DNA of 58,438 bases, taken from the NCBI GenBank assembly GCA_903876795.1, contig CAIRBK010000092.1:1-58438 (forward strand), given 5' to 3'. The position numbers were made by a program, and so were the translations under genes. How positions within the stretch are numbered: the stretch's first letter is position 1; the number at the start of each line of letters is the position of its first letter. This stretch comes from an uncultured Verrucomicrobiota bacterium. Its GTDB lineage: Bacteria > Verrucomicrobiota > Verrucomicrobiia > Opitutales > Opitutaceae. Shown here piece by piece: positions 26,341 to 34,318 of this stretch. The notes beneath the pieces are model-generated. The model was not told where the DNA came from and did no database searches. It was given only the letters and a program-made list of their open reading frames with translations.

Positions 26341-26378
26341 AAAAAAAGCCCGCCGTTCGTTGAAGAAGCGGCGGGCTT
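26341..26378 (-). terminator. Original intrinsic terminator of tRNA-Arg, now separated from it
   Basis: On the minus strand GCCCGCCG and CGGCGGGC form a perfect 8-bp stem followed by seven Ts. It directly follows the 31-bp tRNA 3'-end copy at 26384-26414, so it was the tRNA terminator before the element integrated. Confidence 0.8.
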
Positions 26379-26383
26379 AAAAT

Positions 26384-26414
26384 TGGTGCAACCGTAGGGA
26401 GTCGAACCCCAAAC
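26384..26414 (-). repeat. Attachment site (distal, tRNA 3'-end copy)
   Basis: Exact 31-bp copy of 35060-35090. It reads, on the minus strand, as the T arm, acceptor strand and CCA of tRNA-Arg. The integrase gene starts 42 bp away. Confidence 0.88.
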
Positions 26415-26456
26415 TTGTTTTAGCCCTACGCAAGTTTCCTGATTACCATAGAATAA

Positions 26457-27668
26457 ATGACGAAAAACATTGTAACATCTTTTGATATGTTGCCAGTGTG
26501 GTTGCCAGCCAATCCTACCATGCCTTCCCTTCGTCGCAAAGTCGGCTCTCCCTTTTTCTTCGCCTGCTTCACCCTGCCGGACGGGCGCCGCACCCAGCGC
26601 AGCACGAAGCTGGCAGACCGCGGCAAGGCCATGAAAATGGCGGTGCAGTGGGAACAGGCAGCGTCGGACCGGATAACCGAAGCGCAGGCACGTCGGGTGA
26701 TGTCCGACATCCATGAGCAGATTCATGGCACACGCTTGGATTGCCCATCGCTCACGGACTTCGTCACTCAATGGCTTGGACGAAAGAAAGGAGAGACCGC
26801 GGCCGTTACCCTCAACACCTACCGCCTGGCGGTGGAGGAGTTCAGGGATGCATTGGGTGATCGTGCCGCCGCTCCGATCAATTACATCACCCCGGCGCAG
26901 ATTACCGCATGGCGCGACGCTGCGGCAGCCAAGGCCAGTCCCAGAACGGCCAACAACAAACTCAAAATCGTTCGGGTGTTGCTCCAATCGGCATGGCGCG
27001 ACGGATTGATCTCTGAGAATCCCGCCGCCAAGGTGCAGGTGCTAAAATCAGAAGGTAGCAACCGCCGCCCCTTCACGTTGCCAGAGCTTCGGACATTGCT
27101 CGGCATGGCGAATAACGAATGGCGCGGCATGATCCTAGCCGGCCTCTACACCGGCCAGCGCCTCAAGGACATTGCCTCGCTGACTTGGGCGAACGTTGAC
27201 ATGGAGCGGGCAGAGATCCGCCTCGCGACAAGCAAGACCGGTCGCCGACAGATCATCCCCATCGCCACACCGCTGCGCGCCTACATCGAGGGCCTGCCAG
27301 CCGGCGACAATCCATCCGCACCCATCTTCCCCTCCGCCTATCGCATCGCGACGGTAAATCTACACATGGGAATGCTCAGCCGCCAGTTTGGCGAACTCAT
27401 GGCGACGGCAGGCCTGGCGAAGCCCGTGCCCGAAACGCACGCCGGCACCGGCAAAGGACGCGGAGCACCACGAGAGCGGAACGCCCTCTCCTTTCACTGC
27501 CTCCGCCATACCGCGACGTCATTGCTCAAAAATGCAGGTGTGTCCGAAGCTGTTGCGATGGACCTCATCGGCCACGATAGCACGGAAATGTCGAAGCACT
27601 ACACGCACACCAACGAAACGGAGAAGCGCGCGGCGATCGCAAAGCTGCCCGACATAACATCGACCTGA
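26457..27668 (+). CDS. int: Tyrosine-type site-specific integrase of the element
   Basis: A phage-type integrase that recombines the tRNA attachment site. All catalytic residues are visible: Arg235 (TGQRLKDI), Lys260 (TSKTGRRQ), His347 and Arg350 (HCLRHT), His373 (IGHDS) and the nucleophile Tyr382 (KHYTHTN). The N-terminal part holds an arm-binding segment, and residues 100-190 form the core-binding SAM-like domain. The ATG at 26457 is given, but homology starts nearer MPSLRRKVG (ATG at 26520); neither has a clear ribosome-binding site. It is transcribed inward from the distal attachment site. Confidence 0.92.
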   Translation: MTKNIVTSFDMLPVWLPANPTMPSLRRKVGSPFFFACFTLPDGRRTQRSTKLADRGKAMKMAVQWEQAASDRITEAQARRVMSDIHEQIHGTRLDCPSLTDFVTQWLGRKKGETAAVTLNTYRLAVEEFRDALGDRAAAPINYITPAQITAWRDAAAAKASPRTANNKLKIVRVLLQSAWRDGLISENPAAKVQVLKSEGSNRRPFTLPELRTLLGMANNEWRGMILAGLYTGQRLKDIASLTWANVDMERAEIRLATSKTGRRQIIPIATPLRAYIEGLPAGDNPSAPIFPSAYRIATVNLHMGMLSRQFGELMATAGLAKPVPETHAGTGKGRGAPRERNALSFHCLRHTATSLLKNAGVSEAVAMDLIGHDSTEMSKHYTHTNETEKRAAIAKLPDITST

Positions 27669-27731
27669 GTCACTGGCACGGCACGCCAGTAATTGACGTC
27701 ACCGCTCCCGAGTCCGAAGGTCTGCCCCAAG

Positions 27732-27908
27732 ATGAGCGAGCGTCCCAAGATCAAATTACCGCCGGAGCTGGTGAAGCATCAGCAGCAGGCGCTCAAGTCG
27801 CAGGCCAAGCTGGACGCCGACTACAAGACGCGCTACGCGCAGCCGGGGTCGATGACCAAGGCGTTCAACGAGCAGTTCGACCGGATCAGGGCAGCCGCTC
27901 AACGCTGA
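27732..27908 (+). CDS. Small hypothetical protein of the element
   Basis: A 58-residue basic, helical protein (MSERPKIKLPPELVKHQQQALKS at its start) without membrane segment. The family is unknown. The ATG at 27732 is chosen over the in-frame start at 27693 because it begins the compositionally coherent part and follows a GAAGG. It lies 63 bp after int and could be a small regulator. Confidence 0.5.
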   Translation: MSERPKIKLPPELVKHQQQALKSQAKLDADYKTRYAQPGSMTKAFNEQFDRIRAAAQR

Positions 27909-28235
27909 GTCGCTCCGAGCAGGAGCCAGAGCCTCACCGCGTGGGCCCGCGCGCTTCTCAGACGGCGTTACAAAAATATATTCTGATAAGACGCGGCAGC
28001 GTCAGAGGCAGGGAGTCGGGTAGTGGAAATTCACCCTTGCGACACCGGCAAGCGGTGCCACTCGGTGGGCGTGGCCGTAAGAAGCCAAATTAAACGATAG
28101 TCACATATCGCCCCCGCCGGGCGATGGAAGGTGTCATGACTGGCACCTAATTCTTACCCATCGTTTGGCGCGGGGTTTAACCATAGGCAGAAGAAGCCGT
28201 AAGGAGCTGAACCTGCACCGAAAGGAAAACCAGTC
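27909..28235. other. Intergenic stretch in the element
   Basis: About 330 bp without a supported gene. It contains short GC-rich inverted sequences (for example GGTGTC and GGCACC around 28131-28147) and probably the promoter of the next operon. Nothing else stands out. Confidence 0.45.
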
Positions 28236-28649
28236 ATGGCAGCAAAACCAGCGCGGACCAGCACGGCCCGCATCAATCAGAAGCCGCTCACCCCCGACGC
28301 CCTTTTGCATCAGGTGCGCATGATGATGAACGCCGGCGAGACGACGTCGCGCGCCGACATCAGCCGCATCGAGAAACTCGCCGAGGAGGTCGAACGCCAA
28401 GGCAAGCTCGCGCAAGCGCATATCATCGCAGCTATGGGGAACCACCCCTTGCCCGTTCGCTTTTTTTCACCGTGGGCCAGCTACGCCCGGATCAACCAAG
28501 CCGAGCGCGACGGGACGCTCACGACCCTGGTGCGCCGCAATGCAAAAGTGCTCATCCGCGCCAGCGACTTCTTCGATTGGTTCGAGACGATCCCCGCCGA
28601 CGTGAAGCGGAAAAAGGCGGGCGGTATCGCACGGGAGGGCGGAAAATGA
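28236..28649 (+). CDS. Putative excisionase-like DNA-binding protein
   Basis: A 137-residue protein. Its C-terminal part, WASYARINQAERDGTLTT followed by NAKVLIRASDFFDWFET, fits the winged-helix pattern of excisionase or MerR-like small domains: a recognition helix, a Gly turn, a beta wing, and a terminal helix. The N-terminal 70 residues form a helical coiled-coil-like region. GAAAGGA lies nine bases before the ATG. It overlaps the next gene by four bases (ATGA). A role in excision or transcription control of the element is inferred. Confidence 0.55.
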   Translation: MAAKPARTSTARINQKPLTPDALLHQVRMMMNAGETTSRADISRIEKLAEEVERQGKLAQAHIIAAMGNHPLPVRFFSPWASYARINQAERDGTLTTLVRRNAKVLIRASDFFDWFETIPADVKRKKAGGIAREGGK

Positions 28650-29023
28650 GCATCAGCTTTTACGAAGACGCGCGACGGAATGGGGAGAAGTGCCACAAGC
28701 TGCCCCTTGCTGCTTGGGTCGCCCGACAGTTCGAGGAGGAGTTCGGCAACCTGCGATCCGCGGTGCCCACTCTCGTCGCAGATGTTCGGATGGCCGTGGA
28801 GCTCGGCACGCTGACGCCCGACTTGGGGACGATACGCTGGGTGTTTGACGGCGGGACCTCGGCTCTGGAAGCCAATCGTCATCATCGTTACATCGCTCTC
28901 CCGCTCGACTTGGACCGCCAGTTTGAGCAACTGGCACGCGCTCACGGTCTGACACCGAACGCCGCGCTGTGCATGCTGATGACATGGCGTGCGCTCCACG
29001 GCTGGGTGATACCGGGCCGGTGA
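28646..29023 (+). CDS. Hypothetical protein of the element
   Basis: A 125-residue soluble protein starting MSISFYEDARRNGEKCHKLP with an internal segment FVARQFEEEFG-like (AAWVARQFEEEFGNLRSAV). No family is recognised. The ATG at 28646 overlaps the previous stop as ATGA and has GGAGG close upstream, so the start is secure and translational coupling is likely. It may act with the excisionase-like partner. Confidence 0.6.
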   Translation: MSISFYEDARRNGEKCHKLPLAAWVARQFEEEFGNLRSAVPTLVADVRMAVELGTLTPDLGTIRWVFDGGTSALEANRHHRYIALPLDLDRQFEQLARAHGLTPNAALCMLMTWRALHGWVIPGR

Positions 29024-29473
29024 TTCCGCCAAGGAGGGAGCACCCCTTGTAACGCTCACCCGTAGCCGCTCAATGTGCCGCGCAAGAACTGACACCCCTC
29101 CCCTCTCGCTTCCCCCTGAAATTTCCGCAGGCCACCCCCGCCCTGATTTCCAAAAAAAATCGGGCTGGGGTTTTTGAAAACTTGCCCTGCCTAAAACTCG
29201 GGTTCTCGCTTGCGTGATGCTCCAACCGTCCCGACTTGAGCCACCACCTTGGAACATCCGGCCTCGGTTGCTGCTCAGGGTTGATACTTGGCTCAACGGG
29301 ATGCCGCGTAGGGGTATCCCGACATCGCGCACGATGACGGCAAGGCACGGCTCCGGCCCTACACCGCATGGCCACGCTGCACCCGCTGGATTTCCTACAA
29401 GCAAACGAGGTCCGAGAGCGGAGAGCGCGTCGTTGGGTCATGGCGTTTCCGATCCGACTGGCTGGCGGAAAAG
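29024..29473 (+). other. Intergenic stretch with open but start-less frame
   Basis: About 450 bp. A hairpin (GCCC-GATT with AATCGGGC, 29140-29165, then TTTTT at 29171-29175) may end the preceding operon. From 29312 the frame of the next gene is open and reads as plausible protein (PYTAWPRCTRWISYKQ, then SWRFRSDWLAEKL), but it has no ATG, GTG or TTG before 29474 and is closed by TAG at 29309. Confidence 0.45.
29140..29175 (+). terminator. Terminator candidate after the 28.2-29.0 kb operon
   Basis: An 8-bp stem with one bulged T (GCCC(T)GATT with AATCGGGC) and an A-rich loop; TTTTT follows five bases later. The spacing of the T-run makes it a weak candidate. Confidence 0.35.
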
Positions 29474-29791
29474 TTGATCATCGGTGCGGCGGCGTCCTAC
29501 GTTGAGCATTATCTGGATGAGACGCTGATTTGCTGGCTACGCGACCGGGACAACGCCGACGAACGTGTCTCCGCGCTTCCTGACAATTGGAACATAGTCG
29601 CCCTTTACTTGCTGCTCTACGTCGAAAACGGGGACTGCCGGCCCTTCTGCATGAGTTGCGGCCGGAACATCGCCCACACCGATCTCAGCCTTGAAAATAC
29701 CGGTGGCCCCAAGGGCGACATTGGCAAGGTTGTCCGCTGCGACCGCGGGCACGTGCTGCTCGATCAGCGCTGCTTTATCCACATCGACTGA
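29474..29791 (+). CDS. Cysteine-rich small protein, possibly 5'-truncated gene
   Basis: A 105-residue frame from TTG 29474. A helical N-terminus (SYVEHYLDETLICWLRDRDN) is followed by a zinc-ribbon-like pattern: CRPFCMSCGRN and, 27 residues later, CDRGH then C. The start is uncertain: the same frame is open and protein-like back to 29312 but lacks a standard start there. Either it uses a rare start, or its true 5' end was lost to a nonsense or frameshift change near 29300. No family is recognised. Confidence 0.45.
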   Translation: MIIGAAASYVEHYLDETLICWLRDRDNADERVSALPDNWNIVALYLLLYVENGDCRPFCMSCGRNIAHTDLSLENTGGPKGDIGKVVRCDRGHVLLDQRCFIHID

Positions 29792-29808
29792 CGCAGCCGT
29801 CTCTATTC

Positions 29809-30018
29809 ATGAAAGCCCCCATCCTCTGCTTCCTTGCCGCGCTTGTCGTCGGCTTCGCGGCGTTCTCGATTGCTGGTGAGCGCTACCAGTTCGCCGCCGG
29901 CCCCTCGTCGATTTCCATGCGAGACCGATGGACGGGAAAACTTTACTACATGAGCGCCGGATTCACCGTCACTCCTGGACTAAGTTCTGCGCCATCTTGG
30001 CGGGAGGTTTCCCAATGA
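29809..30018 (+). CDS. Small exported or membrane protein (paralogue A)
   Basis: A 69-residue protein with an N-terminal hydrophobic helix (MKAPILCFLAALVVGFAAFS) followed by GERYQFAAG and RDRWTGKLYYMS. The pattern of a membrane helix, then an RY dipeptide, then an Asp-x-x-Thr-Gly turn, is shared with the next gene. The role is unknown; a membrane-anchored small domain is likely. It overlaps the next gene by four bases (ATGA). Confidence 0.5.
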   Translation: MKAPILCFLAALVVGFAAFSIAGERYQFAAGPSSISMRDRWTGKLYYMSAGFTVTPGLSSAPSWREVSQ

Positions 30019-30176
30019 AAGCGCGTTGTGTGATCGCCGCCCTGCTGGGACTGGTTGCCGCCTTCGTGCTGCACTCGGCCATCGGAGGGCGCTACTATAC
30101 CGATAAACACGGCGTTACGCTCGATGGCATGACCGGCACCGCCGAGTGGCGCGGCGCGCGCGTGACCCTGCCCTAG
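30015..30176 (+). CDS. Small exported or membrane protein (paralogue B)
   Basis: A 53-residue protein: hydrophobic N-terminus (MKARCVIAALLGLVAAFVLH), then GGRYYTDKHG, then LDGMTGTAEWRG. It has the same layout as the preceding gene and is probably its shortened paralogue. The ATG overlaps the previous stop and has GGGAGG seven bases upstream, which supports translation. Confidence 0.5.
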   Translation: MKARCVIAALLGLVAAFVLHSAIGGRYYTDKHGVTLDGMTGTAEWRGARVTLP

Positions 30177-30186
30177 AGGCGGTCAG

Positions 30187-30243
30187 ATGGCCCGAAAGCT
30201 CAGGAAATTCTTCGAATACGCGCGCAACAAGAAGGTGAACTGA
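30187..30243 (+). CDS. Possible 18-residue basic peptide
   Basis: ATG 30187 to TGA 30243 encodes MARKLRKFFEYARNKKVN, a basic, potentially amphipathic helix, ten bases after the previous stop and just before a strong terminator. An AGAGGCGG lies upstream. Too short to judge from composition. Confidence 0.25.
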   Translation: MARKLRKFFEYARNKKVN

Positions 30244-30267
30244 GGCAGTTGCCCACCGAAGAACTCG

Positions 30268-30295
30268 GCCCCGCTTTCACCGGCGGGGCTTTTTT
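30268..30295 (+). terminator. Central intrinsic terminator of the element
   Basis: GCCCCGC (30268-30274) pairs with GCGGGGC (30283-30289) and is followed by TTTTTT. It lies where the rightward and leftward arms of the element meet. Confidence 0.85.
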
Positions 30296-30321
30296 GCGCA
30301 CTTGCTGCCGGGTGCACCCAC

Positions 30322-30969
30322 TCACACGGCCCACCAGTTATAAACGAGCACCCCGCAGGTTTGCCCGTTCAGGCTATGCGTCACGGCCTGATGAAGGGTC
30401 ACGGCCGACCCGGACACGGCAACTTGCCCAATTAGAAAATGTCCGGTCGTGGTGGTGTCGGCGGGAACCTCCTCACCGCTTGCAATGGCGGCATCGACCG
30501 GCAAGCCGTCGGAATCGACGGTTACCTCGGCCCACACCAGTAGGCCGTCGGAAGGCGTGAACGATGCTGGCGCGCCGCCGCCGTCAACTTCCTCGGGCAC
30601 CATACCCCAGACGCTGCCGTAACGGACGCGGACGACTGGATCACCATCAACGGTGGCGGTGTAGAGCTGCAAAGGGTGGTTTGCAGGTGCCACATCGTCG
30701 TCACCCAAGGCGACATCTACGGGGTTGCGGTCCCAAAGCTCGATGGTGACTTTGTTGTCGCCGAAGACCAAGCGGCCGGCGTTGTCGGGCTTCAACTCCA
30801 GCTCAAAGCCGAACTCGTCTTTGAAGGCCATGGCGAAGCCGGCGAGGGCTGCACCCGCCTGCCGCTCACGACGTCGGGTCAAGTCTTGGCGGGGGCTCAG
30901 CCCCGTATCGGCCAGGCGAAGATTCTGATCGTCTTGTTCCAGCCATTTCACTGTCGGTTCGTAGCTCAT
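30322..30969 (-). CDS. Hypothetical protein of the element
   Basis: A 215-residue acidic soluble protein. The N-terminal third is helical (ERQAGAALAGFAMAFKDEFGFELEL) and the rest is Gly/Val/Thr-rich and likely beta, ending in GQTCGVLVYNWWAV. No family is recognised; a phage-like structural or accessory protein is possible but unproven. It overlaps the ERCC4 nuclease gene by four bases (ATGA) and is the last gene of the leftward operon. Confidence 0.55.
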   Translation of the reverse strand: MSYEPTVKWLEQDDQNLRLADTGLSPRQDLTRRRERQAGAALAGFAMAFKDEFGFELELKPDNAGRLVFGDNKVTIELWDRNPVDVALGDDDVAPANHPLQLYTATVDGDPVVRVRYGSVWGMVPEEVDGGGAPASFTPSDGLLVWAEVTVDSDGLPVDAAIASGEEVPADTTTTGHFLIGQVAVSGSAVTLHQAVTHSLNGQTCGVLVYNWWAV

Positions 30970-31589
30970 AGTGTGTTTGGGTTAAGTGTTCGGGAAATTT
31001 CAGGGCACCGCGGCGCCGCCCCGCTGGCCGTGGCGAGGCTTTCGGACGCCGGCGCGGGTGATGACGGCTCCTCGCCCTCCGTGCCGCGCAGAAGCTCGTT
31101 GCAGCGTTCGACTGCCTCGCGGGCATACCACCAGGCCCAACGCTCGACCGCCTCCGCCCCCTCCGCCGCGTTCTTCACGTGAACGACCGGCACATCAAAC
31201 CGCGCTTCGATGACCGCCAGCGTGGACAGAACTGCTTTGGGTGAGATGCTCGATCCGTAGCGCTTCGCCGGGATCTCCCACGCCTCGCCGATCACCAGCA
31301 GTCGCTTGAACCGGAAGCCGCGCAACCGGTGGAGTTCACGGAAAAACCGGAGTCGGTTTTCTCCCGAGCAGCACGAGACGAAGTCATCGATAGTCTTCCG
31401 CTCGACGGCGAACTCGTTCTCGAACCCGCGCACGCTGTAATCCCCGCTTTGCAGCGTGTCCCGCACCGACGCCAAGCGCGTGAACGCCAGCGGGGTCTGC
31501 TCACGGGTGTCGGTCACGATCACCGGGCGCAGGTCCGCCAGGCGGGCGAGGCCGCGCAGGGCCGGGAGTGTTTCGAGTGGCGCCGACAT
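30966..31589 (-). CDS. ERCC4-type nuclease
   Basis: A 207-residue nuclease of the XPF/ERCC4 fold. The catalytic signature is complete: Asp and REQ in VIVTDTREQTP, then GDYSV, then the ERK-x3-D motif in FAVERKTIDDFVSC. Phage and element homologues cut branched or damaged DNA during replication and recombination. No helicase or helix-hairpin-helix domain is attached; the Pro/Ser/Ala-rich C-terminus is probably disordered. It starts 6 bp after the DnaC-like ATPase gene, placing it in the replication operon. Confidence 0.85.
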   Translation of the reverse strand: MSAPLETLPALRGLARLADLRPVIVTDTREQTPLAFTRLASVRDTLQSGDYSVRGFENEFAVERKTIDDFVSCCSGENRLRFFRELHRLRGFRFKRLLVIGEAWEIPAKRYGSSISPKAVLSTLAVIEARFDVPVVHVKNAAEGAEAVERWAWWYAREAVERCNELLRGTEGEEPSSPAPASESLATASGAAPRCPEISRTLNPNTL

Positions 31590-31595
31590 CGCGGG

Positions 31596-32444
31596 TTACT
31601 TCTTCTTCCCGAAAGCCACGGGCGTGCAGGTGTCACGGATACGGCGGAGAACCTTGTCCACCATGAGAACCTCGCCGGGATAACGCCCCTCGACAGTTTT
31701 GCGCCAGTCCTCGGCGGTGCCGTTGAAGCTGATGATCGTGGGCAACTCCCTGCCGAGCCGGTCATCCATCACGAGGTAAAGCGCCGCAAGCGAGGCCGGC
31801 GTCCAGTTGCCGGCGTCGAGGTCATCGAGAACCAGAAACGGCACACCGCCCAAGTTGCTCAACCGCGGCACACCGTGGATCTCCGACCGCTCGCCCTTGG
31901 CTTCGGCAACGGCGGCCTGGGCAAACTCCACGCCCCGCACAAATGCGACATACGCAACCTCTCCGCTCGTATCGTAGTCACGCCCCCCAGACACGGCCCG
32001 CATTGCTGAGGCCAAGGACCACACCTGCGCCCTCGCGATCGCAGCCCGCGTCTTGCCCGCTCCGCAGTGACCGCTCAAGAGCCACGATTTACCTAGCTCC
32101 ACGGGATCGCACGCAGCCCGCCATGAACGAACACCGGCCCACCATGAAAGCCGCGCCGCAACGATCTCCTCGTAATTGTCAGCATGGCGTTCAGGAGCCG
32201 GCGGAGGTGCGACGGGGAGCGGACGCGGAATGCCGCTCCACACCACTTTGGAAAATGCTGCGGTGGCAGGCACCCTTGCCTCATCGGTGCGCAGCAAGGC
32301 GGGTCCAGGGACGTTGCTCCACCGGGTAGCCGTCGGCGTGATAATCGGCGTTGCGCGGAAAAGCTCCGCATCTATTTCCGAGCGGCGTTCGTCTTCTCGC
32401 AGTTGGTCTCGCTGCTGATCGTTTTGATATTCGGTGGTGTTCAT
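31596..32444 (-). CDS. DnaC/IstB-like AAA+ ATPase (helicase-loader candidate)
   Basis: A 282-residue protein with Walker A SGHCGAGKT (about 124-132) and Walker B PFLVLDDLD (about 202-210), in the size range of phage DnaC-like helicase loaders. The first 90 residues are Arg/Pro-rich and not conserved, as expected of the helicase-binding part. The nearby initiator candidate and nuclease support a role in loading the host replicative helicase. The start at 32444 is 3 bp after the initiator gene stop. Confidence 0.78.
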   Translation of the reverse strand: MNTTEYQNDQQRDQLREDERRSEIDAELFRATPIITPTATRWSNVPGPALLRTDEARVPATAAFSKVVWSGIPRPLPVAPPPAPERHADNYEEIVAARLSWWAGVRSWRAACDPVELGKSWLLSGHCGAGKTRAAIARAQVWSLASAMRAVSGGRDYDTSGEVAYVAFVRGVEFAQAAVAEAKGERSEIHGVPRLSNLGGVPFLVLDDLDAGNWTPASLAALYLVMDDRLGRELPTIISFNGTAEDWRKTVEGRYPGEVLMVDKVLRRIRDTCTPVAFGKKK

Positions 32445-32447
32445 GGG

Positions 32448-33506
32448 TTAGAAAATTTTGAGGTCCTCGGGCATCTCTGACGGGGTCGCCGTCGAACGCT
32501 GGGCAGTATTCGGGAGGCACAACCGACGGAGGTGCGCCACGATGGCGTTGGCCACGGCAGCCGGCGCATCGTCTCCGAGCTTGTTGAATGCATCGCGCTG
32601 GGCCTCGATGGTTGCTCGTCCAAACAGCGAACGCTCGTTGAGGTAGTCCACCCACCGGCACCAGGCTTCAGCACGTGCAGGCGTGTCGGCGTCTGCCATC
32701 GCCTTGGCTTCAACCAGAGAGAATGAAACAGACCGACCATCACGCGCGCGCCCTGCGTGCGTCTCTCCCGTCTCCATCGTCTCATACTTCTCTTCTGAAG
32801 TAGCGCACAGGTCTTTTTGAGGCCGTGAGCTAACCCCTCCGCTCATTATGCGCTGACCCCGTGGCTCATTGTGAACCAGCGAGTCCGGGCCCTTCGTTCC
32901 ACCTAAGTTCCCAACACGAAACAGCATGGTGTAGGTTGATGGGTAGTTGTCCCCTGATGGTTTCTTCGCACGTTCGATGCGGACGATGCCCGCACACTCA
33001 AGCACTCGGAGCCACCGTTTCACGGTCGCGAGGCTGCAAAAGCTCAAGTTCGCGATGTCTCCCTGCGTGACGACAGCCGGGCCATAAGGTGCCGCACTTG
33101 CACCACACTTGAAAGCGGCACGGAGAGCACGCCGCAGTCCGATGATCACGGCCACGCCGCCGGCGGCCTCCATTCCATCAGTGGCAGCCGCGAAGGCCGC
33201 GAGCTCAGCATCTGGGATTCCGGTAAATTGCCCATGATCGGGCATCCCCTTCGCCGGACTGGCCGAAACTTTAACAGCCGCCGGGATAGAGGCAGGCGCC
33301 AACCCGGCCGATGTCTGGGCTTCGACTGGAGCAACTGCTGGTGCCTCTGCTTTGACGGCATTCACCGCGAGAAACTGCGGGATTGATAGCTTGCGCCCGG
33401 TCTGACGCTCAAACGCGGCGTGCATCTCTGGAGGCACCGTTTTGCCCGCGGCGACGAGGTGTTCCAGGCGGGCGAGCATTGCGGAAGAAAGATCAGGGTT
33501 TTTCAT
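32448..33506 (-). CDS. Winged-helix replication-initiator candidate
   Basis: A 352-residue protein. Residues about 120-200 hold a helix-turn-helix (GDIANLSFCSLATVKRWLRVLECAGIV) with a wing, the pattern of phage replication proteins and DnaD-like domains. The flanking Ala/Pro linkers look disordered. The C-terminal part (WVDYLNERSLFGRATIEAQR) is helical. ATG 33506 is chosen; GTG 33524 is in frame. It directly precedes the DnaC-like ATPase gene, a classical initiator-loader order. The initiator role is inferred from position. Confidence 0.6.
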   Translation of the reverse strand: MKNPDLSSAMLARLEHLVAAGKTVPPEMHAAFERQTGRKLSIPQFLAVNAVKAEAPAVAPVEAQTSAGLAPASIPAAVKVSASPAKGMPDHGQFTGIPDAELAAFAAATDGMEAAGGVAVIIGLRRALRAAFKCGASAAPYGPAVVTQGDIANLSFCSLATVKRWLRVLECAGIVRIERAKKPSGDNYPSTYTMLFRVGNLGGTKGPDSLVHNEPRGQRIMSGGVSSRPQKDLCATSEEKYETMETGETHAGRARDGRSVSFSLVEAKAMADADTPARAEAWCRWVDYLNERSLFGRATIEAQRDAFNKLGDDAPAAVANAIVAHLRRLCLPNTAQRSTATPSEMPEDLKIF

Positions 33507-33681
33507 TGGTGGCGTGGGCTGCACCGCGCTCGATCTCGACGAGCTGGGCGTGCAGGCGGGCTAAAGTTTGACGGCGGGTAGTGATTGAGACCGTGAGGCG
33601 TGCGGCCTTGGCCTCGGCGCCGGCGATGTCGGCGGCAAGGGCGGCGATCCGGCGGCGGAGTTCAGTGGGCGCAATGCTCAT
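33493..33681 (-). CDS. Small coiled-coil protein of the element
   Basis: A 62-residue, highly helical protein (ELRRRIAALAADIAGAEAKAAR) without membrane segment. No family is recognised. It overlaps the gene before it as ATGA and the gene after it by 14 bp, so it belongs to the coupled leftward operon. Confidence 0.5.
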   Translation of the reverse strand: MSIAPTELRRRIAALAADIAGAEAKAARLTVSITTRRQTLARLHAQLVEIERGAAHATNEKP

Positions 33682-34019
33682 GACTGGGCGGTTTCGCGGA
33701 TGTAGGCGGCAATCTCGCGGCGATGTTCGCGGGCTGCTGCGGCACGGCGTTTGTTATCGACGCGGATAGTTTCGCGAAGGGAAACGAGTTCAGATTCTAG
33801 AGTGGCCAGGCGCTCACGCTCGATCCGGCCGTGATTACGAATCATGGCGCATAGATGCCGGCGTAATTCGCGGTATAGAATCGGCATCTGCTCGTCCACC
33901 GTCAGCGGCCTTTTCACAATCTCGTCAATCCGGCGCTGATGCTCGGCTTCGAAGCGTTGAAGAGTATTTTTAGCGCTCATTGCAGGCGGCGGGGTTGGAG
34001 CTTGAGTCGATGTAAGCAT
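33678..34019 (-). CDS. Arg-rich helical protein of the element
   Basis: A 113-residue, strongly basic helical protein (RRIDEIVKRPLTVDEQMP and long Arg/Glu-rich helices). No family is recognised; nucleic-acid binding is plausible. ATG 34019 lies 50 bp inside the upstream gene, so the internal ATG at 33980 (MSAKNTLQRF) is equally likely. It ends as ATGA with the next gene. Confidence 0.5.
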   Translation of the reverse strand: MLTSTQAPTPPPAMSAKNTLQRFEAEHQRRIDEIVKRPLTVDEQMPILYRELRRHLCAMIRNHGRIERERLATLESELVSLRETIRVDNKRRAAAAREHRREIAAYIRETAQS

Positions 34020-34188
34020 TCAGATCGGCACGACGGATGCGGATGCACCTCGCAGAAAGGCGAACGCGGCGGAGACGGCCACGGGCTGCCTGGACTTCGA
34101 GAAACCGGCGCGAGACCTTCAGTTCACGGGCGACCTCGTCGAGGGTGAGGAGCTTTGCCCCGGCGGGGATTGGAGAATGATTTTCCAT
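33970..34188 (-). CDS. Excisionase-like helix-turn-helix protein
   Basis: A 72-residue single-domain protein matching the HTH_17/excisionase pattern: LLTLDEVARELKVSRRFLEVQA (helix-turn-helix), then RVRLSARCIRIRRADLNAYI (wing and last helix). Such proteins bend DNA at attachment sites for excision or repress promoters. It is the second gene of the leftward operon. Confidence 0.72.
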   Translation of the reverse strand: MENHSPIPAGAKLLTLDEVARELKVSRRFLEVQAARGRLRRVRLSARCIRIRRADLNAYIDSSSNPAACNER

Positions 34189-34318
34189 GTCGGGAAATTA
34201 CACGTGGGGCGATCTGTGGGATCGGTTGCATTCGAGAGCATTCGTTCGCCTCCACGGCTTGAACCCACCCTCGTCTTGCGCATCCGGCCTCATCAGGCTT
34301 CCGGGGGAAGTGGGGGAA

